Assembly (NCBI GenBank): GCA_030323885.1
Contig: CM059189.1
Location: forward strand, 43,429,428-43,493,427
Reading direction: 5' to 3'
DNA length: 64,000 nt
DNA from: Branchipolynoe longqiensis
Taxonomy: Eukaryota; Annelida; Polychaeta; Phyllodocida; Polynoidae
This document shows, in pieces, positions 1-12,139 of this stretch (its first letter is position 1; every line of letters starts with the position of its first letter). The translations under genes were made by a program, and so were the position numbers. A model generated the notes under the pieces. That model worked only from the letters and a program-made list of their open reading frames with translations. It ran no database searches and was not told the DNA's origin.

Positions 1-365
1 TTAAATATCTCTAAAACTACACCACCTAGAAACAAACTAATTGGAATACACATAGAAAACATGTTTAACAAAAGGATTATATTAAATTGATAAGGTTAGG
101 GTTCTGGATTTCTCTTAATTTTGAATAAAACTGATGTTTTGCACTGCGCGTATGGCAAACTCAATGCATTGCCGATGGTCCTGAGCAATCTTCATACAGA
201 AAAAATTAAATATCTCTAAAACCACACCATCTAGAAACAAATCACTTGGTACACATATAGAAAACATACTCAACGAATAGATTATATTAAATTTCTAAGG
301 TTAGGGTTGTGGATTTCTATTATTTTTGAATAAAACTAATGCTTTGCACTGTGCGTTCCGGCAAA
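1..365. repeat. 206-base tandem repeat, about 1.7 copies
   Basis: TAAATATCTCTAAAAC recurs 206 bases apart. The same unit is found at 36505-36925. Confidence 0.75.
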
Positions 366-716
366 CTCAAGGCTATCAGGCTTTGTTTACCTATATCCGG
401 AAGTGGCCTCGTTCTCGCGAAATTAGGACATGCCCATATATGGCCAAACCGTGTTATCGTGCATAGTTGAACTTGATGTGTGCTCAGGCAGAGAGATCTC
501 CTGATTTGAAGTCTTCAGTGGCGTAAAAGAATAATACCAAAATCCTGAATTAAATAATAACAGATGTTTTGAAAGATTAACCTGAAGAATTGTTTTCAGT
601 TGGTTTTTCTAAGCGATATATTTAAAGCTCAAACTGAGAGATCGTGAGGTTTTGCACCCAAACACACCCACAGCCACACACCCCGCTGTAGGCTAAGTAC
701 TATTTGGAAATCTTAA
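366..716. other. No feature recognised
   Basis: Mixed-composition DNA; nothing repeated or coding seen. Confidence 0.5.
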
Positions 717-1298
717 GCCGTGTTCACACCCACAACTTTAGGTCGAACTAGATAAGGTGAACTAGACGAGGCGAACTAGGCGTGAAAGTGTGTCGTGTCC
801 ACACATCCAGTACTTGGGGCGGTTTAAGCAGGAAATCGACATATGCGCATGAGCAAGTCCATACTAACCAGCGCCAGGTTCGTCGCCACGAGAGAGTGTG
901 GGTTTGGCCTAGATATGTATGGACTGAATCGTATTGGTTTGGAACGGTCAAAACTTCTGCTGAGCAGTGAAAACCTAAAAATAAATGCTGAAAAAAACGT
1001 ATGTGCACCTCTAGCAGGTTCATAAAGCAAATTTACCGGAAAGTCAACACACTCAGGTCTCGACTGTCACGTCCTTAATCCGCCTCATCTAAACCGCTAC
1101 CGTCCACACAGGCAATATGGGCCGACTCAAGCTAGTTCGCTTCATTTAAACCACCACGTGAGGCGAACTAGATGAGGCGAACTAGATGAGGCGACTCAGC
1201 CCTAATCCGCCTCAACATCGGGTGCACACGGCCAATGTGAGCCGACTTAGATTAGGCGCACTAGATGAGGCGAGTTAACGCCCAGGTGTGAACACGGC
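717..1298. mobile_element. Palindromic element P1 (GCGAACTAGATGAG filler)
   Basis: Ends GCCGTGTTCACACC / GGTGTGAACACGGC with TTAA on the left. Filled with both orientations of GCGAACTAGATGAGG. A unique-looking stretch sits at about 830-1030. Confidence 0.8.
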
Positions 1299-1644
1299 TT
1301 TAGAAACTTAGAAAGCTGACTTCTGTACACAATTAAGTACTCTGGGTGTATTATTTCCATGCAACGAAAAATCGAGGCGTAAGAAAAACCAGACCAAAAC
1401 CACGCAAAGACTTTCCAACAATATTATAGGCCACCCCGACACCAGTAAATGAAGGCATCGTGTTGTTACTGTAGAAGAGTTCTATCAGAAGGGATGCCCC
1501 CCCCCCACCCTTTGGAAAACCAGGGGTACTCTTTGTTGCATATAGCTACAGGCTTATGTGTGTGGGTGGGGGGGGGGGGCGGTGGCGGAATATGTTCTGG
1601 GTTGTGGCTATTTAAGCATATTAACATACTTTGGCTTGAATACA

Positions 1645-1812
1645 TGTGCATTTATGCACACATTGCTTACAATGGGGGTCATGTCCCATTGAGATTACAT
1701 GGACTGTGAATAACATGACTTGCACACATTGCTTACAATGGGGGGGGGGGGGGTCATGTCCCATTGAGATTACAGGGACTGTGAATAACATGACTTGCAC
1801 ACATTACCAATG
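1645..1812. repeat. Tandem repeat of about 72-80 bases, two copies
   Basis: CACACATTGCTTACAATGGG and GTCCCATTGAGATTACA repeat; copy length differs by a poly-G run. Confidence 0.7.
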
Positions 1813-2020
1813 TCCACGGTCTGATAAAGGTGCTCTTCTACTTACAAACAAATAGCCTTCAATATGGAGAGACCTCGGGAATGTAACTTTTCTTTTTAAA
1901 CCCACAAAAATACAAAATTAGTAAAAAAAAATTCTCAATTCTACTAGAGTACTATATACATAAACCCCCATAAAGGCTATTGTTTCATAGGTGTACGTCT
2001 GACACACGCTGTCACTATAA

Positions 2021-2434
2021 GCCCCAGTCACACCTACCCGGATCAGAGGCCGGACGAGCCCCGGACCATCATCCAGGGTGGTCCGTGGCGATCCGTGGCT
2101 CGTCCGTGGTGATCTGGCATGAGCCGTGGCTGGTCCGGGGTCCACCCCGGATGTTTTAAAATGTTTAAAACATCCGGGGCGGACCGGGGCATCTGGGCTC
2201 GATCCAGCATGGTAGTAGTAGTAGTAGTAGTAGCGAAACAGCCCCGGACCACCCCCGGTTCAACCCCGGACTGCCCGGACCATCCCTGGATCGCACCGGC
2301 CGGGTATGTGTGACCGCGAGTCAAAAAACGACGAAAATAGCGATTTTATCTGGGGCTGTCCCGGACAATCCGGGCGACTGGTCCGGGGGTGGTCCAGCTC
2401 AAAATCCGGGGCTCGTCCGGGTAGGTGTGACTGG
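2021..2434. mobile_element. Palindromic element P2 (CCGGAC filler)
   Basis: Ends CCAGTCACACCTACCCGG / CCGGGTAGGTGTGACTGG. Filled with GGTCCGGGG variants. Centre GTTTTAAAATGTTTAAAAC. Contains a (GTA)n run at 2213-2232. Confidence 0.82.
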
Positions 2435-2927
2435 TTGCTACTGACCGTCCTTGACCTCTACACAAGGGGCTTGCACCAACTCCATGCCTTGGTGCAACCG
2501 GACTTATGCCAAACACATCCATTTGAGAACTGCAATTTTTCAAATAACTATCAGGGGCCTAGCTTCCATATATGCAGGTACGCAGGTGCGTACCACCTGA
2601 GATTACAAATATTAACATTTAAAAAAATATATATATGTTGTTTTATAGCATTTTATTCCATCATATTTTATTTCAATAGCGTTTTATTCCATTGCTGAAA
2701 AAGTCTGTGTACCATCTGAAAATCGAAAGCTAGGCCTCTGACCATAACTATTTTTCTGTACTTCAGTTGTCGCGTGTTGGCATACTGCCCGGGTCACAAC
2801 AACATGGCGGTATCGAACAGATAATTTGATCTATACAGATAGTTTTGTTTATAGGCCTATCTCTGACAGTTTCTAACTGAAATGTTTGTAAGTAGATGAG
2901 CCGCTTCAGTGAGGAGAGCACTGTCTA

Positions 2928-3129
2928 GGCCCCGTTCACACATGGGCCTTAAGTTGCCTCAACTAGTTTGCCTCATCTAATCCACCTGGCGAAGCAGTTT
3001 ACATGAGGTGAACTAGTTGAGTCAAATCAGCCCTAATTCGCCTCAATGGCACGTTCAGACACCTGTTTTGAGTCGACTTAGATGAGGCGAACTAGTTGAG
3101 GCGACCTAAAGCCCGTGTGTGAACGGGGC
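2928..3129. mobile_element. Palindromic element P3 (GCGAACTAGTTGAG filler)
   Basis: Ends GGCCCCGTTCACAC / GTGTGAACGGGGC, TTAA on the right. Same filler theme as P1, about 200 bases. Confidence 0.8.
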
Positions 3130-3510
3130 TTAACATTAGTCTATGGTTCTCTACCTGACCCACAAGGCCTCATGGGAACGAGGCTACGCCCCCACGTGGT
3201 GTACTTCAGCGCCACCACGCATCGCTGCTACTTGCGCATGCGCACAGTAACTGCGGCGCTTATCACGTCACGTGGTCACGTGACTGGACCGTGCATTAAT
3301 TAAAACCAAGCACGCATACTATTAGACACTCGGTTGCGATTCAATGATGTAAGGCTGCCGTCACCATGGAGACACACACAGAGTGACGTCAATAGCAATG
3401 TCACTTGCACCAGCTAACTCTTCAAAGTCACATTTCAAAATGATATTTATCTCACTACGCGATTAACCGCAATGTTCAACACTGAATCGTTACGCATGCA
3501 TGGTTAGGTA

Positions 3511-3814
3511 AAGCCGCAGTCACACTATGGCTTGCAACCACTTGAGACCACTTTGCGACCAAAAGCCAGCGACCTCCTTGCAACCAAAGCACACAAAAAA
3601 AGTCAGGAAATAATGGTCAGCGATTAATCAGCAACTGGTTGCACACGCTAACAATGGTTGGTGACCTCTTTGCAACCGTTTTGGATGCAAGGTTTTTGGT
3701 GCAGCATATGCAACCTCCTTGCAACCAAAAGGATCACCCGAAAGTCGGTGACCACTTTGCGACCGCCACTTTTGATGGTCGCAAGATAATCACAAGCATA
3801 GTGTGACTGGGGTA
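3511..3814. mobile_element. Palindromic element P4 (TTGCAACCACTTTGCGACC filler)
   Basis: Ends AAGCCGCAGTCACACTATG / CATAGTGTGACTGGGG. Filler is TTGCAACC/GGTTGCAA variants. Centre GGTGCAGCATATGCAACC. Confidence 0.82.
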
Positions 3815-3954
3815 TAACCGACATACAATTAACAAACATGATCCCCGACTCTGAGAGAATTACTATCACAACACACTACTCCGCCCTGCGTGTGTACACA
3901 CACATCCCCCGTCTAAAATACCAATCTCTACCATTTTGAATACACGTCTAGAGG

Positions 3955-4400
3955 ATCAAGTCACTCCAACCCTGCAGACTCACGTTACCATGTCCCGGGA
4001 CCATGACCGCCAAGCCCAACTGAGTCGCATAACCATGTCTGAGGACTGTGGCTGACAAACCTCAAACCCCTACGGAGTCACGTGACCATATCGGATGACT
4101 GTGGCTGACAAAAGCCCCAAATCTTTACTGAATCACGTGACCATGACCGAGGACCACAAATCTGAAAACCCTGACTGAGTCACATGACCATGTCCAAATA
4201 CCATGGCTGACAAAACAGAAACCAGCTGAGTCACATGACCATGTTGAGTCATGTGACCATTTCTGAGGACCATGGCTGACAAACCCAAAACCCCTACTGA
4301 GTCATGTGACCATCTGGGAGGACCATAGCTGACAAACCACAAACCCTTCTTGAGTCACATGACCATGTCTGAGTCACGTGGCTGACAAACCCCAAAGTTA
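3955..4400. repeat. Degenerate minisatellite carrying GTCACGTGAC palindromes
   Basis: About seven units of 60-70 bases: GAGTCACATGACCATGTCTG, GAGGACCATGGCTGACAAAC. Confidence 0.75.
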
Positions 4401-5046
4401 CAGAACATAGTCAAGCAGCTCTGTGGGGGTAGAGTGATTTGATTCCCATTCTACCCGCTCTCTGTATGAAACCACATAGCTAAATAAAAACAAATACCAA
4501 ACCAAACATTCAATTTCAAGCCGCGTACTGTTAGACACGGATCTTCAAACATAACCGGGTTGTATGACGTCAACTCCATCAGCAATACTTGTACTAAGAT
4601 CCAGGTGCAAACTTGATGAACTGATTAGAACTTGCCACATTTTCACAAACCATTCAATAACCCAGCAACATTCAATTACATTTTTCATAAATATCGACTT
4701 TTTAAACCATGAATAATACAACACCGAATGAAATAAATCCTCATGCTTTTGTTTATACACCCACCCCCCTCTCTAAATTTTATGTTAACCATTAAAAGGA
4801 AAATAAAGTCAAATTCTGCCAATTCGGCAAATAATCGGTTATGTAATGAATAATTAAACAACACATAATAAACACAATAATAACTAATTAATCAACTCTC
4901 CCTTAATAATTACCTAGCTAGGGCTTCATTGGGACATGCCTGACGTCATTCCATGTTGAGCTTGTAACATGACATTTTGGCTTCGACGGTTTAATCTCAA
5001 ACAGCTACAGGCTCGAATGAGGGATTCCATTCCGAAAACCGTAGGA
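4401..5046. other. AT-rich, no feature recognised
   Basis: No coding signal; a short frame (4969-5208) runs into the foldback arm and is not supported. Confidence 0.5.
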
Positions 5047-5396
5047 CCGGTGTCGTATTCTCAGCGCCCGGTCATTCTCAGCGGCCTGTCGTGGCTTCTG
5101 CGCATGCGCGGATTTTCGAACGTTGCCGCGAGCACTGCTATTTGTTTTGCTTACACTCGGCGATTCGACGCTGATCGAGCTGCTACGTTAATATCGCTTG
5201 GAATTTAAGGTTAATTTAATTAAATTTCATTATTTGAGTATGTAATTCTGTTAAATATGATCGCATTCAATAGATTTCGGCGTAATCGGTCCCTAACACT
5301 GCCGGGCACCAGCTGAGCTTGTAGCCGGCGATGCCACGGGTCTTTTGACCACGACGGGCCGCTGAGAATGACCGGGCGCTGAAAATACGACACCGG
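5047..5396. repeat. Foldback repeat with 40-base arms
   Basis: 5047-5086 and 5357-5396 are inverted copies (one mismatch seen), each holding CCGGTGTCGTATTCTCAGCG-like sequence. About 270 bases of loop, no coding content I trust. Confidence 0.75.
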
Positions 5397-6030
5397 CCGA
5401 GATGATTATAACGACCACCAACTGGTCCCTTGTCGTCCGCAACCTCAGTGGGGAAGAAGGTGGGGGGTGGACAGCTGTCACCAGAAATTAACATCCAGCC
5501 ATGCTCATGATGAGCCAATATATGGATGTATAAGACTAGGCCGTAGAACACAAATTATGTCAAGTCAAATACTGGCAAGCATCAAGTAAACTCACAATAA
5601 CTGTAATTCATTTAAATTAAAACTTATCCAAACCAACATATCTGGAAATGCGTTAATCTCAGAATCCATCGGGCATGCAGACCAGCCTCCGTATGCTTTC
5701 GAAAGGACCCTGTAGTTTGTAATTTGTCATTCTTTATGGCTTAAATAAAATGCACACAAGGGTAAATAAACATTAAAATGCAAGTACAAAATAAAATACT
5801 CGTTCCCACAAATCTCCCCATGCTCATTCCGGCAACTGTAAATACACCAGTCACATGTAGCCTACTCGTCCCTCCTAGGAATACACGGATTTCAGCAAAA
5901 GTATATAGTTTAATAGATTTAATCTGCCTTAGGTTAAGACATTATTATTATTATCATGATCATCAGTATACACACTATCAACATAATAACCATCATATTA
6001 TCATATTTATTGTTGTCAGCAACCTCACTA
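5397..6030. other. No feature recognised
   Basis: AT-rich; small (ATT)n/(CAT)n patches at about 5940-6000. Confidence 0.5.
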
Positions 6031-6037
6031 TTGTTAA

Positions 6038-6337
6038 GCCGTGTTTACATGGGGAATTGTAAAACGATCTAGACAAAGCGATTTATATGAAGCGTTTTAG
6101 TGGCGCGTTTACACGGACCGAGTTTGAAAGTGTGTCGGCGCCGGGAACCAGCAGCCTTAGTGGGGAGTCTGTAGCCGGCGAGTACTGCTATTTGTTTAGT
6201 TTACATACGTCGATTCACAAGGTGGTTTACATGTACCGATTTATATGAATCGATTCAGCCCTAAAACGCCGCAGAGTCGCGTTTACACGACAAATGTAAA
6301 TCGATCTAGGCAAGTCGTTTTATATGAAGCGTTTTAA
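6038..6337. mobile_element. Palindromic element P5 (TATATGAAGCGTTTTA filler)
   Basis: Left end TTAA-GCCGTGTTTACATGG. Filler alternates TATATGAAGCG and CGATTTATATGAATCG. The right terminal motif is eroded. The interior shares about 40 bases with 5120-5165. Confidence 0.65.
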
Positions 6338-6445
6338 CCATCCAAAGTTCTCAACATTTTTTTACAGCCATACAAAGCATACAGTGAGAGTGGAGAGACA
6401 GTCATGTCCTACTTTTATGATTTAATCAAATGTTGATGTCCTTAA

Positions 6446-6794
6446 AGTTGCATAGTCCGATTGTTTTGAATTTCTATATTTTTTCTGAGATAAATATATT
6501 AGATCGATCACTAGTATCTACTTTACATTAGTTCAAAGTTACTTTTATTTGAAATGGTAAACTTTTGAGATATTTTGAGTGCAAACATGGAAAATTAGTT
6601 TTGGCAAGCTTGCCAAAACTCTGACACCATATAGACTTCTGCAGTAACAGGTTCTGTTAAATTGACTCAGTATTGCCTTCTACGCAGAAACAAATGCTTA
6701 ATAAGTGCATCAGTATCTAAGTTAGATATGTAAAATCAAATCTAGATATTTGGTTTGGTTTTGAAAATTTGATATTTCATCGGACTATGCAGCT
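6446..6794. mobile_element. M1 MITE, full copy
   Basis: Terminal inverted repeats AGTTGCATAGTCCGAT / ATCGGACTATGCAGCT flanked by TTAA on both sides (6442-6445, 6795-6798). No coding capacity. TTAA suggests a piggyBac/Kolobok-like source. Confidence 0.88.
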
Positions 6795-7023
6795 TTAAAC
6801 CACAGCTATTTTCTGTAATAAAATGCTGCCGTGTGCTACTTTTGTGAGGGACGTGGGTCTGGAAAAGCATGATTATTCTATAACTGTTAACATGTTGAAA
6901 ACTGTGGCTGGCCCATTCGTATAATTACTTAATACTCTCAAGGAACAAACAAAAAACCAATCCCACAATTTGCTTCCATCTAAGGACGTCACATACAGAC
7001 GTGAAACCAAAAGTTGGTTGAGT

Positions 7024-7325
7024 GCCTGTCACACTATGCCGGATTGAGCAACGGACAGAATTGTCTAGTCCAGTGGTGATAAGTATCAAAATGTATTAAA
7101 ATGTGTCAAAGTGTTGCGACATCAGGTCTATGAACGGACATGAAACGGACATGAACTGATAGCCAACGGACGAAACAAAATCAAACCGGACAAGAACCAT
7201 AGACGTTAGTCCGGCAGTATCCGTTCCTAGTTTTGTGCATGTTCAAAACTTGTATGGACACAAACCGAACATTGTTCATTTTCTGTCCGTTTCCCCCAAT
7301 CCTTCAAGTTTGCCTTGTGACAACG
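7024..7325. mobile_element. Palindromic element P6 (ACGGACATG filler), eroded
   Basis: Left end GCCTGTCACACTATGCCGG, right end TCCGTTTCCCCCAATCC ... TTGTGACA. Contains TTTTGTGCATGTTCAAAAC at its centre. Confidence 0.65.
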
Positions 7326-7577
7326 CTTATCTTCTTCCAATCACTGACCCAGACATTGTTTACCACACACGTGGATCACCACGAACAGTTACCAAAATAA
7401 ATGCAGGAATGATTAGAGTTTTGGAATTATATTCTTCTTCTCTTTTTTTCAAACAAAAATCAAACATCATTTTGCAACGCGAAAGTCACACTCAAGACGA
7501 TTAGGCACATGCGAAATAACGACACGTACTGCACTCAATAAAAATAAAGTTATTTCTTAACAGATTTTGGTGCTAGA

Positions 7578-7810
7578 CAGGGGCGTAGCTAGACCTTTAA
7601 CGATGTGTGCTCCTAATTTCGGCTGGGGGTTTAGGAGGCCGCTTAAGCTTAGGCTTGTGGATTTTACACATTTTAGACTTGAGTTTTCGACACTCCGGAC
7701 TACTACATGCCTCCTCTCTCTCTCTCTTCATTATTTTTTAATATTTTTTTTTTTTTTACAAAACGATGTGGACGTTTTGGCATACGTGCGTACGCCTAGC
7801 TACGCCCCTG
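7578..7810. mobile_element. CAGGGGCGTAGC MITE with 5-bp CTAGA duplication
   Basis: Ends CAGGGGCGTAGCTAG / CTAGCTACGCCCCTG. CTAGA at 7573-7577 and 7811-7815. hAT-like by termini. Confidence 0.82.
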
Positions 7811-7819
7811 CTAGAGCGT

Positions 7820-8230
7820 AAACAACACGTGATACATGTTACGCAATAAACAACACATGTTAACATTAAACAATGTATGTCGTATGCCATAGACAATGCA
7901 GGTAATGCATGCTACATATTAAACAATACATCACATAAATTGTATACAATAAACAATACATGTTATGCAATACACAATGCATGTCTTATACCAGAAACAA
8001 TGCATCTAATGCATGTTATATATTAAGCAATGCATGTTATGCAATAAACAATGCATGTTTAATACACAATATATAACACATGTTAAATGCCATAAGAAAT
8101 GCATCTAGCGCATGTTACATATTAAACAATAAATGTGATGCATGTTATGCAGCAAACAACGCATGTGTGATGATGTTACACAATAAACGACGCATATGAT
8201 GCATGTTACGTTATAACCAACGTATCCAAT
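7820..8230. repeat. Degenerate repeat of CAATGCATGTTATGCAATAAA
   Basis: About 15 imperfect units of 25-30 bases rich in ATGCATGTTA. Confidence 0.65.
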
Positions 8231-8554
8231 GCATTTTTACCACAACTACACTTATGTTTCTTATCTTAATTTGTTTTGTCTATACATATCCATACATTGG
8301 GAGTGTGCACGTGTGGGTATTTTTTCTGTGCCTACATATCTATATGGTGGAAGTAAACAGACACAGACAAGACAACGTTGGACTAACAATGTAAGTTGGA
8401 ATGGCTGCCCTCCCCCTTGCACATATATATATAGTATATATATATATATATAACATCATGTCGAGCAGCGACTAATTAGAGAATCACAGAGTTCGGGGTG
8501 GGGGCAGCACACACGAGTCAAGTGGAGGACATAGCCGGGTCAGATTATCCAGTA

Positions 8555-8838
8555 GTCACCAGGGCCAGGTTCAGGGTATGCCTCCGAGTCGACTCCGCGA
8601 CGTTTTTTGGCCTATTTGTGTTCAGGGTGCGCCTCAGAGATGTCTCGCTTTTCAGGTTGGAGGCAAAAAGCGCCTCTAAAATGGCCACCGGATTCAGTGA
8701 TTTGAGCCAATCAGAGCTGTTCTTTTCAATTGCAAATGACTGCCCCCTATGGAGGCCACCATTTTCGAGGCAGCAGACAGCTCAAGTTATTCAGACTAGC
8801 ACGACGTCCAGAATTTCTCTGAGGCGCACCTTGCACAG
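8555..8838. mobile_element. Palindromic element P14, eroded relative of P13
   Basis: Shares GTTCAGGGTATGCCTC, AAATGGCC-C-CC-ATTCAGTG and GGAGGC-CCATTTTC with P13, in the same order; the ends have decayed. Confidence 0.65.
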
Positions 8839-8839
8839 G

Positions 8840-10925
8840 TGCTGTGACGTCACACGCGGCTAGTGGTTCTAGCCACTGCCGATAGGGGGGCCTCTCGTTA
8901 CGCTTGTAAACATAAGAGGGCGCTTCGGACAGGCGGTCTACTACACTGCTGCAGTGTTCCATTATGTCGCAGCACGATTAGATAAAAGATTCAACCCATA
9001 CTTCGCTGTGACAGAGTCAGAGGTGAATCTTTTATCTAGATTATTCCTTGTTTTTAATATATATATATTGATATTTTCCTTTCATAATATGAATAAGCAA
9101 TGCTTAGGACTGACCCCCGCTCGGAGAATTATTTATTTATTTACTATTATGCGATTCAACACGAGTATATTATTAACCAATCACTGTCGTCCACCATGTT
9201 TGCTGCAGACCAGCACAGTTGCAGAAACAGCTTTTTCTGGTTGCTGGATTCTGGCGAATTCAGTTTCCACCTCTATGAGTATGGGTGTTGTTTATGTATA
9301 TATCTATTCACACTATTCACGCGTGACCTAATTTGGCATCAGAACGAGTCTGAGCACACGTCGATATTGGAAATGGCCATAAGACACTGCTGTGTGCCCA
9401 TGTGTATGAACCACTACAGAAATTAAAGGAGTAAAATTTGAAGATATTCACTTTTGAAACTATCATATTAATTTTTGCATACCTTTTTTCTATTTATTGG
9501 TTAATTTTCATGAAGATTGAGTGATGATCAGATGCATTTCAGTAGGCAATGTCAACAAAGTCGCTCACCTTGGCTGCCAATCTTTTCTTAAATTCAAAAT
9601 TGCATGACTTTCTTAATATATATATATATATATATATTAAAAAAATATATTTTAACCCTTTTAAAGCTTTTATTAATTTGTAATTACTAAGACTAGTTGT
9701 TTAACTGTGTTGCACAGATAACTACGCTGACAGTGCTGCATTACATGATACCACCATAACTATGCAGACTTGAAGTTGACAGTCACATTGTAGTTAAAGA
9801 ATGGGAAAATCACCATGCAAGGGTCACCCAATCTTCATGAAAATTGGCCAATAGACAGAAAATAGGTATGCAAAGATGACCATGGTAGTTTAAAAAATGA
9901 ATACCCTCAAATCTGAGTGATTTCGAGAGCTATTGGTCGACGAAAAAGTATTCACATTACTTTTCATTCAGCGGCACCGGCACACGCTTATGTCACCTCG
10001 GTCTGGTTTCAACATGGCCGCAGTGTGAATATATATAGATATATATATATACACGTGTTAGTCCTTAGCCTCCCTCCTGGGTGGGGGGGTCGGTATAATT
10101 ATTATATATACGCTGACAATATTCACAGCGCACAACTCTAAACACGTTACTTACAATATACACGTCTATTCTAAATCCAGACGAACGCTTTCAATCTGGT
10201 CAAGAGATTTCTCTCAGTTATCTGTAAATCAATAGTATTGTCGTTTGTTTTGAAATATGCAGGATTCTTGTTCTGATTCTGAACCTTGTATTGTTTTACA
10301 CGCACACGTTATATATCTGAATAGACATCACCCCCCCCCCCCCCCCCCCCCCTTAAATGCTTGGACATTGCTACCTTTGTCGAGCGATTTACACGACTGT
10401 ATCTACAACGCTGGTCCAACACGGTTATGGTATACTAAACTACCCAGTGCATGCGCTATTTGTAACCCTTAATTGTCCAATTACCCCACTTGAGTCTTCC
10501 AACCTTGTAGGAAGCTAATTTTATTTTAGACAATTTTTCTTTTGTATAAGTTGTACATTGGTGGATTTAACGCTGTGTCGGCAGCTAATAAGACCATTTT
10601 CACGGTGTGGATATGTTGGTAAAAGTTATGCTGCAACCCAGAAAATAAAAACCGACACATCAACAATGCTTGTCAAAATAAAATAGGACAGATCAAGCAA
10701 CAGGGCTTAGTGTTTCGTTTTGTTGTTGTTGCGGTGGGGGTTAATCAACTCTACAACAATATGGCAAGGGTAAAATAATAAATAAATAAAAATCCAAGTC
10801 ATGCGTCTGTGCGTCTACATGTATTCACCACATATTTACCCACACACACACACATATACTTCTACTATGTACATGCCATTATTACTTGAGCCCCGCTCTC
10901 TTGTCTTTCCAAGTTCATAAATCAT
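8840..10925. other. No gene recognised; hairpin, AT runs and a poly-C tract
   Basis: Contains a perfect 15-base hairpin (8979-8993 / 9024-9038), (AT)n at 9617-9640, poly-C at 10330-10352 and a weak SINE-D fragment near 10560-10640. Frames at 8954-9426 lack family resemblance. Confidence 0.5.
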
Positions 10926-10931
10926 TGTGAA

Positions 10932-11148
10932 CAGGGGCGTAGCTAGACCTTTAACGATGTGTACTCCTAATTTCGGCAGGGGGTTTAGGGGGCCGCTTAC
11001 TGCGTCACACCCTTCCGAATATGAAATCATATCTAAGTAACCCCCCCCCCCCCTCTCTCTCTCTCTCTATTATTTTTTAATTTATTTATTTTTGGACAAA
11101 ACGATGTGGACGTTTTGGCGTACGCGCGTACGCCTAGCTATGCCCCTA
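10932..11148. mobile_element. CAGGGGCGTAGC MITE with 5-bp GTGAA duplication
   Basis: Same family as 7578-7810; GTGAA at 10927-10931 and 11149-11153. Shared AACGATGTG and ACGATGTGGACGTTTTGGC. Confidence 0.83.
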
Positions 11149-11189
11149 GTGAAAAGTAATGAAGAGTGGTGCACAGTACAACTGAGGAA

Positions 11190-11995
11190 CATGCACCAAG
11201 GGTGTCGTAGGCCGATGAGCATGCCCAGAAGTGCTTAGGCAGATGAGCATGCCCAGAAGTGCTTAGGCAGATGAGCATGCCCAGAAGTGCTTAGGCAGAT
11301 GAGCATGCCCAGAAGTGCTTAGGCAGATGAGCATGCCCAGAAGTGCTTAGGCAGATGAGCATGCCCAGAAGTGCTTAGGCAGATGAGCATGCCCAGAAGT
11401 GCTTAGGCAGATGACCATGCCTAGGAGTGCTTAAGCCGATGACCAGGGAATAGAGTAGGTGTGAGCATATGTGCTGTAGTGCTTAGACCTGGGATCATAC
11501 CCCGGAGTGCTCAGTGATGGCCATGCCATGTAGTGCTTAGTCCTAAGTATATGTCCTGTAGTGGTTAAACCTAGGTAGTGGTTAAACCTGCTTTACCCCA
11601 GTCCTATTCGATGAACTGCCTAGGCCTAGGCCATACCCTGGAGTGCTTAGACCTAGGTTTATGCCCAGTAATATTTAGCCCTAGGACCATACTGTGGAGT
11701 GCTTAGACCTAGGTCAATGTCCTGTAGCACGTAGGCTTGGACCATACCCTGGAGTGCTTAGACCTAGGTTCATGCCCAGTAGTATTTAGGCCTAGGACCA
11801 TACTGTGGAGGGCTCAGACCTAGGTCTATGCCTTGTAGCACTTAGGCCTAGGATCATACCCTGGCGTTCTTAGACATAGGTCAATGCTCTGTAGTGCTTA
11901 GGGGTAGGTCTATGCCCTGCAGGGCTTAGACCTAGGGCCATGCCTTGTAGTGGTTAGGCCTAGGACTATTATGCATTGTAGTGCTTAGGGACATA
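11190..11995. repeat. 28-base minisatellite, eight near-perfect copies decaying into a degenerate array
   Basis: GATGAGCATGCCCAGAAGTG plus CTTAGGCA at 11211-11435; then about 18 degenerate 28-30 base units with CCTAGG and GTGCTTAG to 11995. Confidence 0.85.
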
Positions 11996-12139
11996 GCATA
12001 TCGTACACCTTATGGCAAGGTGATGATGGGACATAAAATATTGTACACCTTACGGCGAAACCGTAAGGGTTGGCAACCCTGACATGGGCTGGTGGAACAT
12101 GCAGGTAAAGGCCAACACACTATGTATGGTCTCATTACC

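Noticed and set aside
4969..5208. 79-codon plus frame as a small gene
   Set aside because: Overlaps a foldback arm, no recognisable domain, no splice or promoter support.
9100..9426. 108-codon plus frame as a gene
   Set aside because: Composition is like the surrounding AT-rich DNA and no family is recognised.
11040..11095. AATAAA on the minus strand as the VPS13 polyadenylation signal
   Set aside because: It is 1.6 kb past the stop, inside a MITE, and cannot be distinguished from chance AT-rich sequence.
11205..11435. Regular 28-base direct repeats as a CRISPR array
   Set aside because: Repeats are head-to-tail with no spacers, no cas genes, and the window is eukaryotic.
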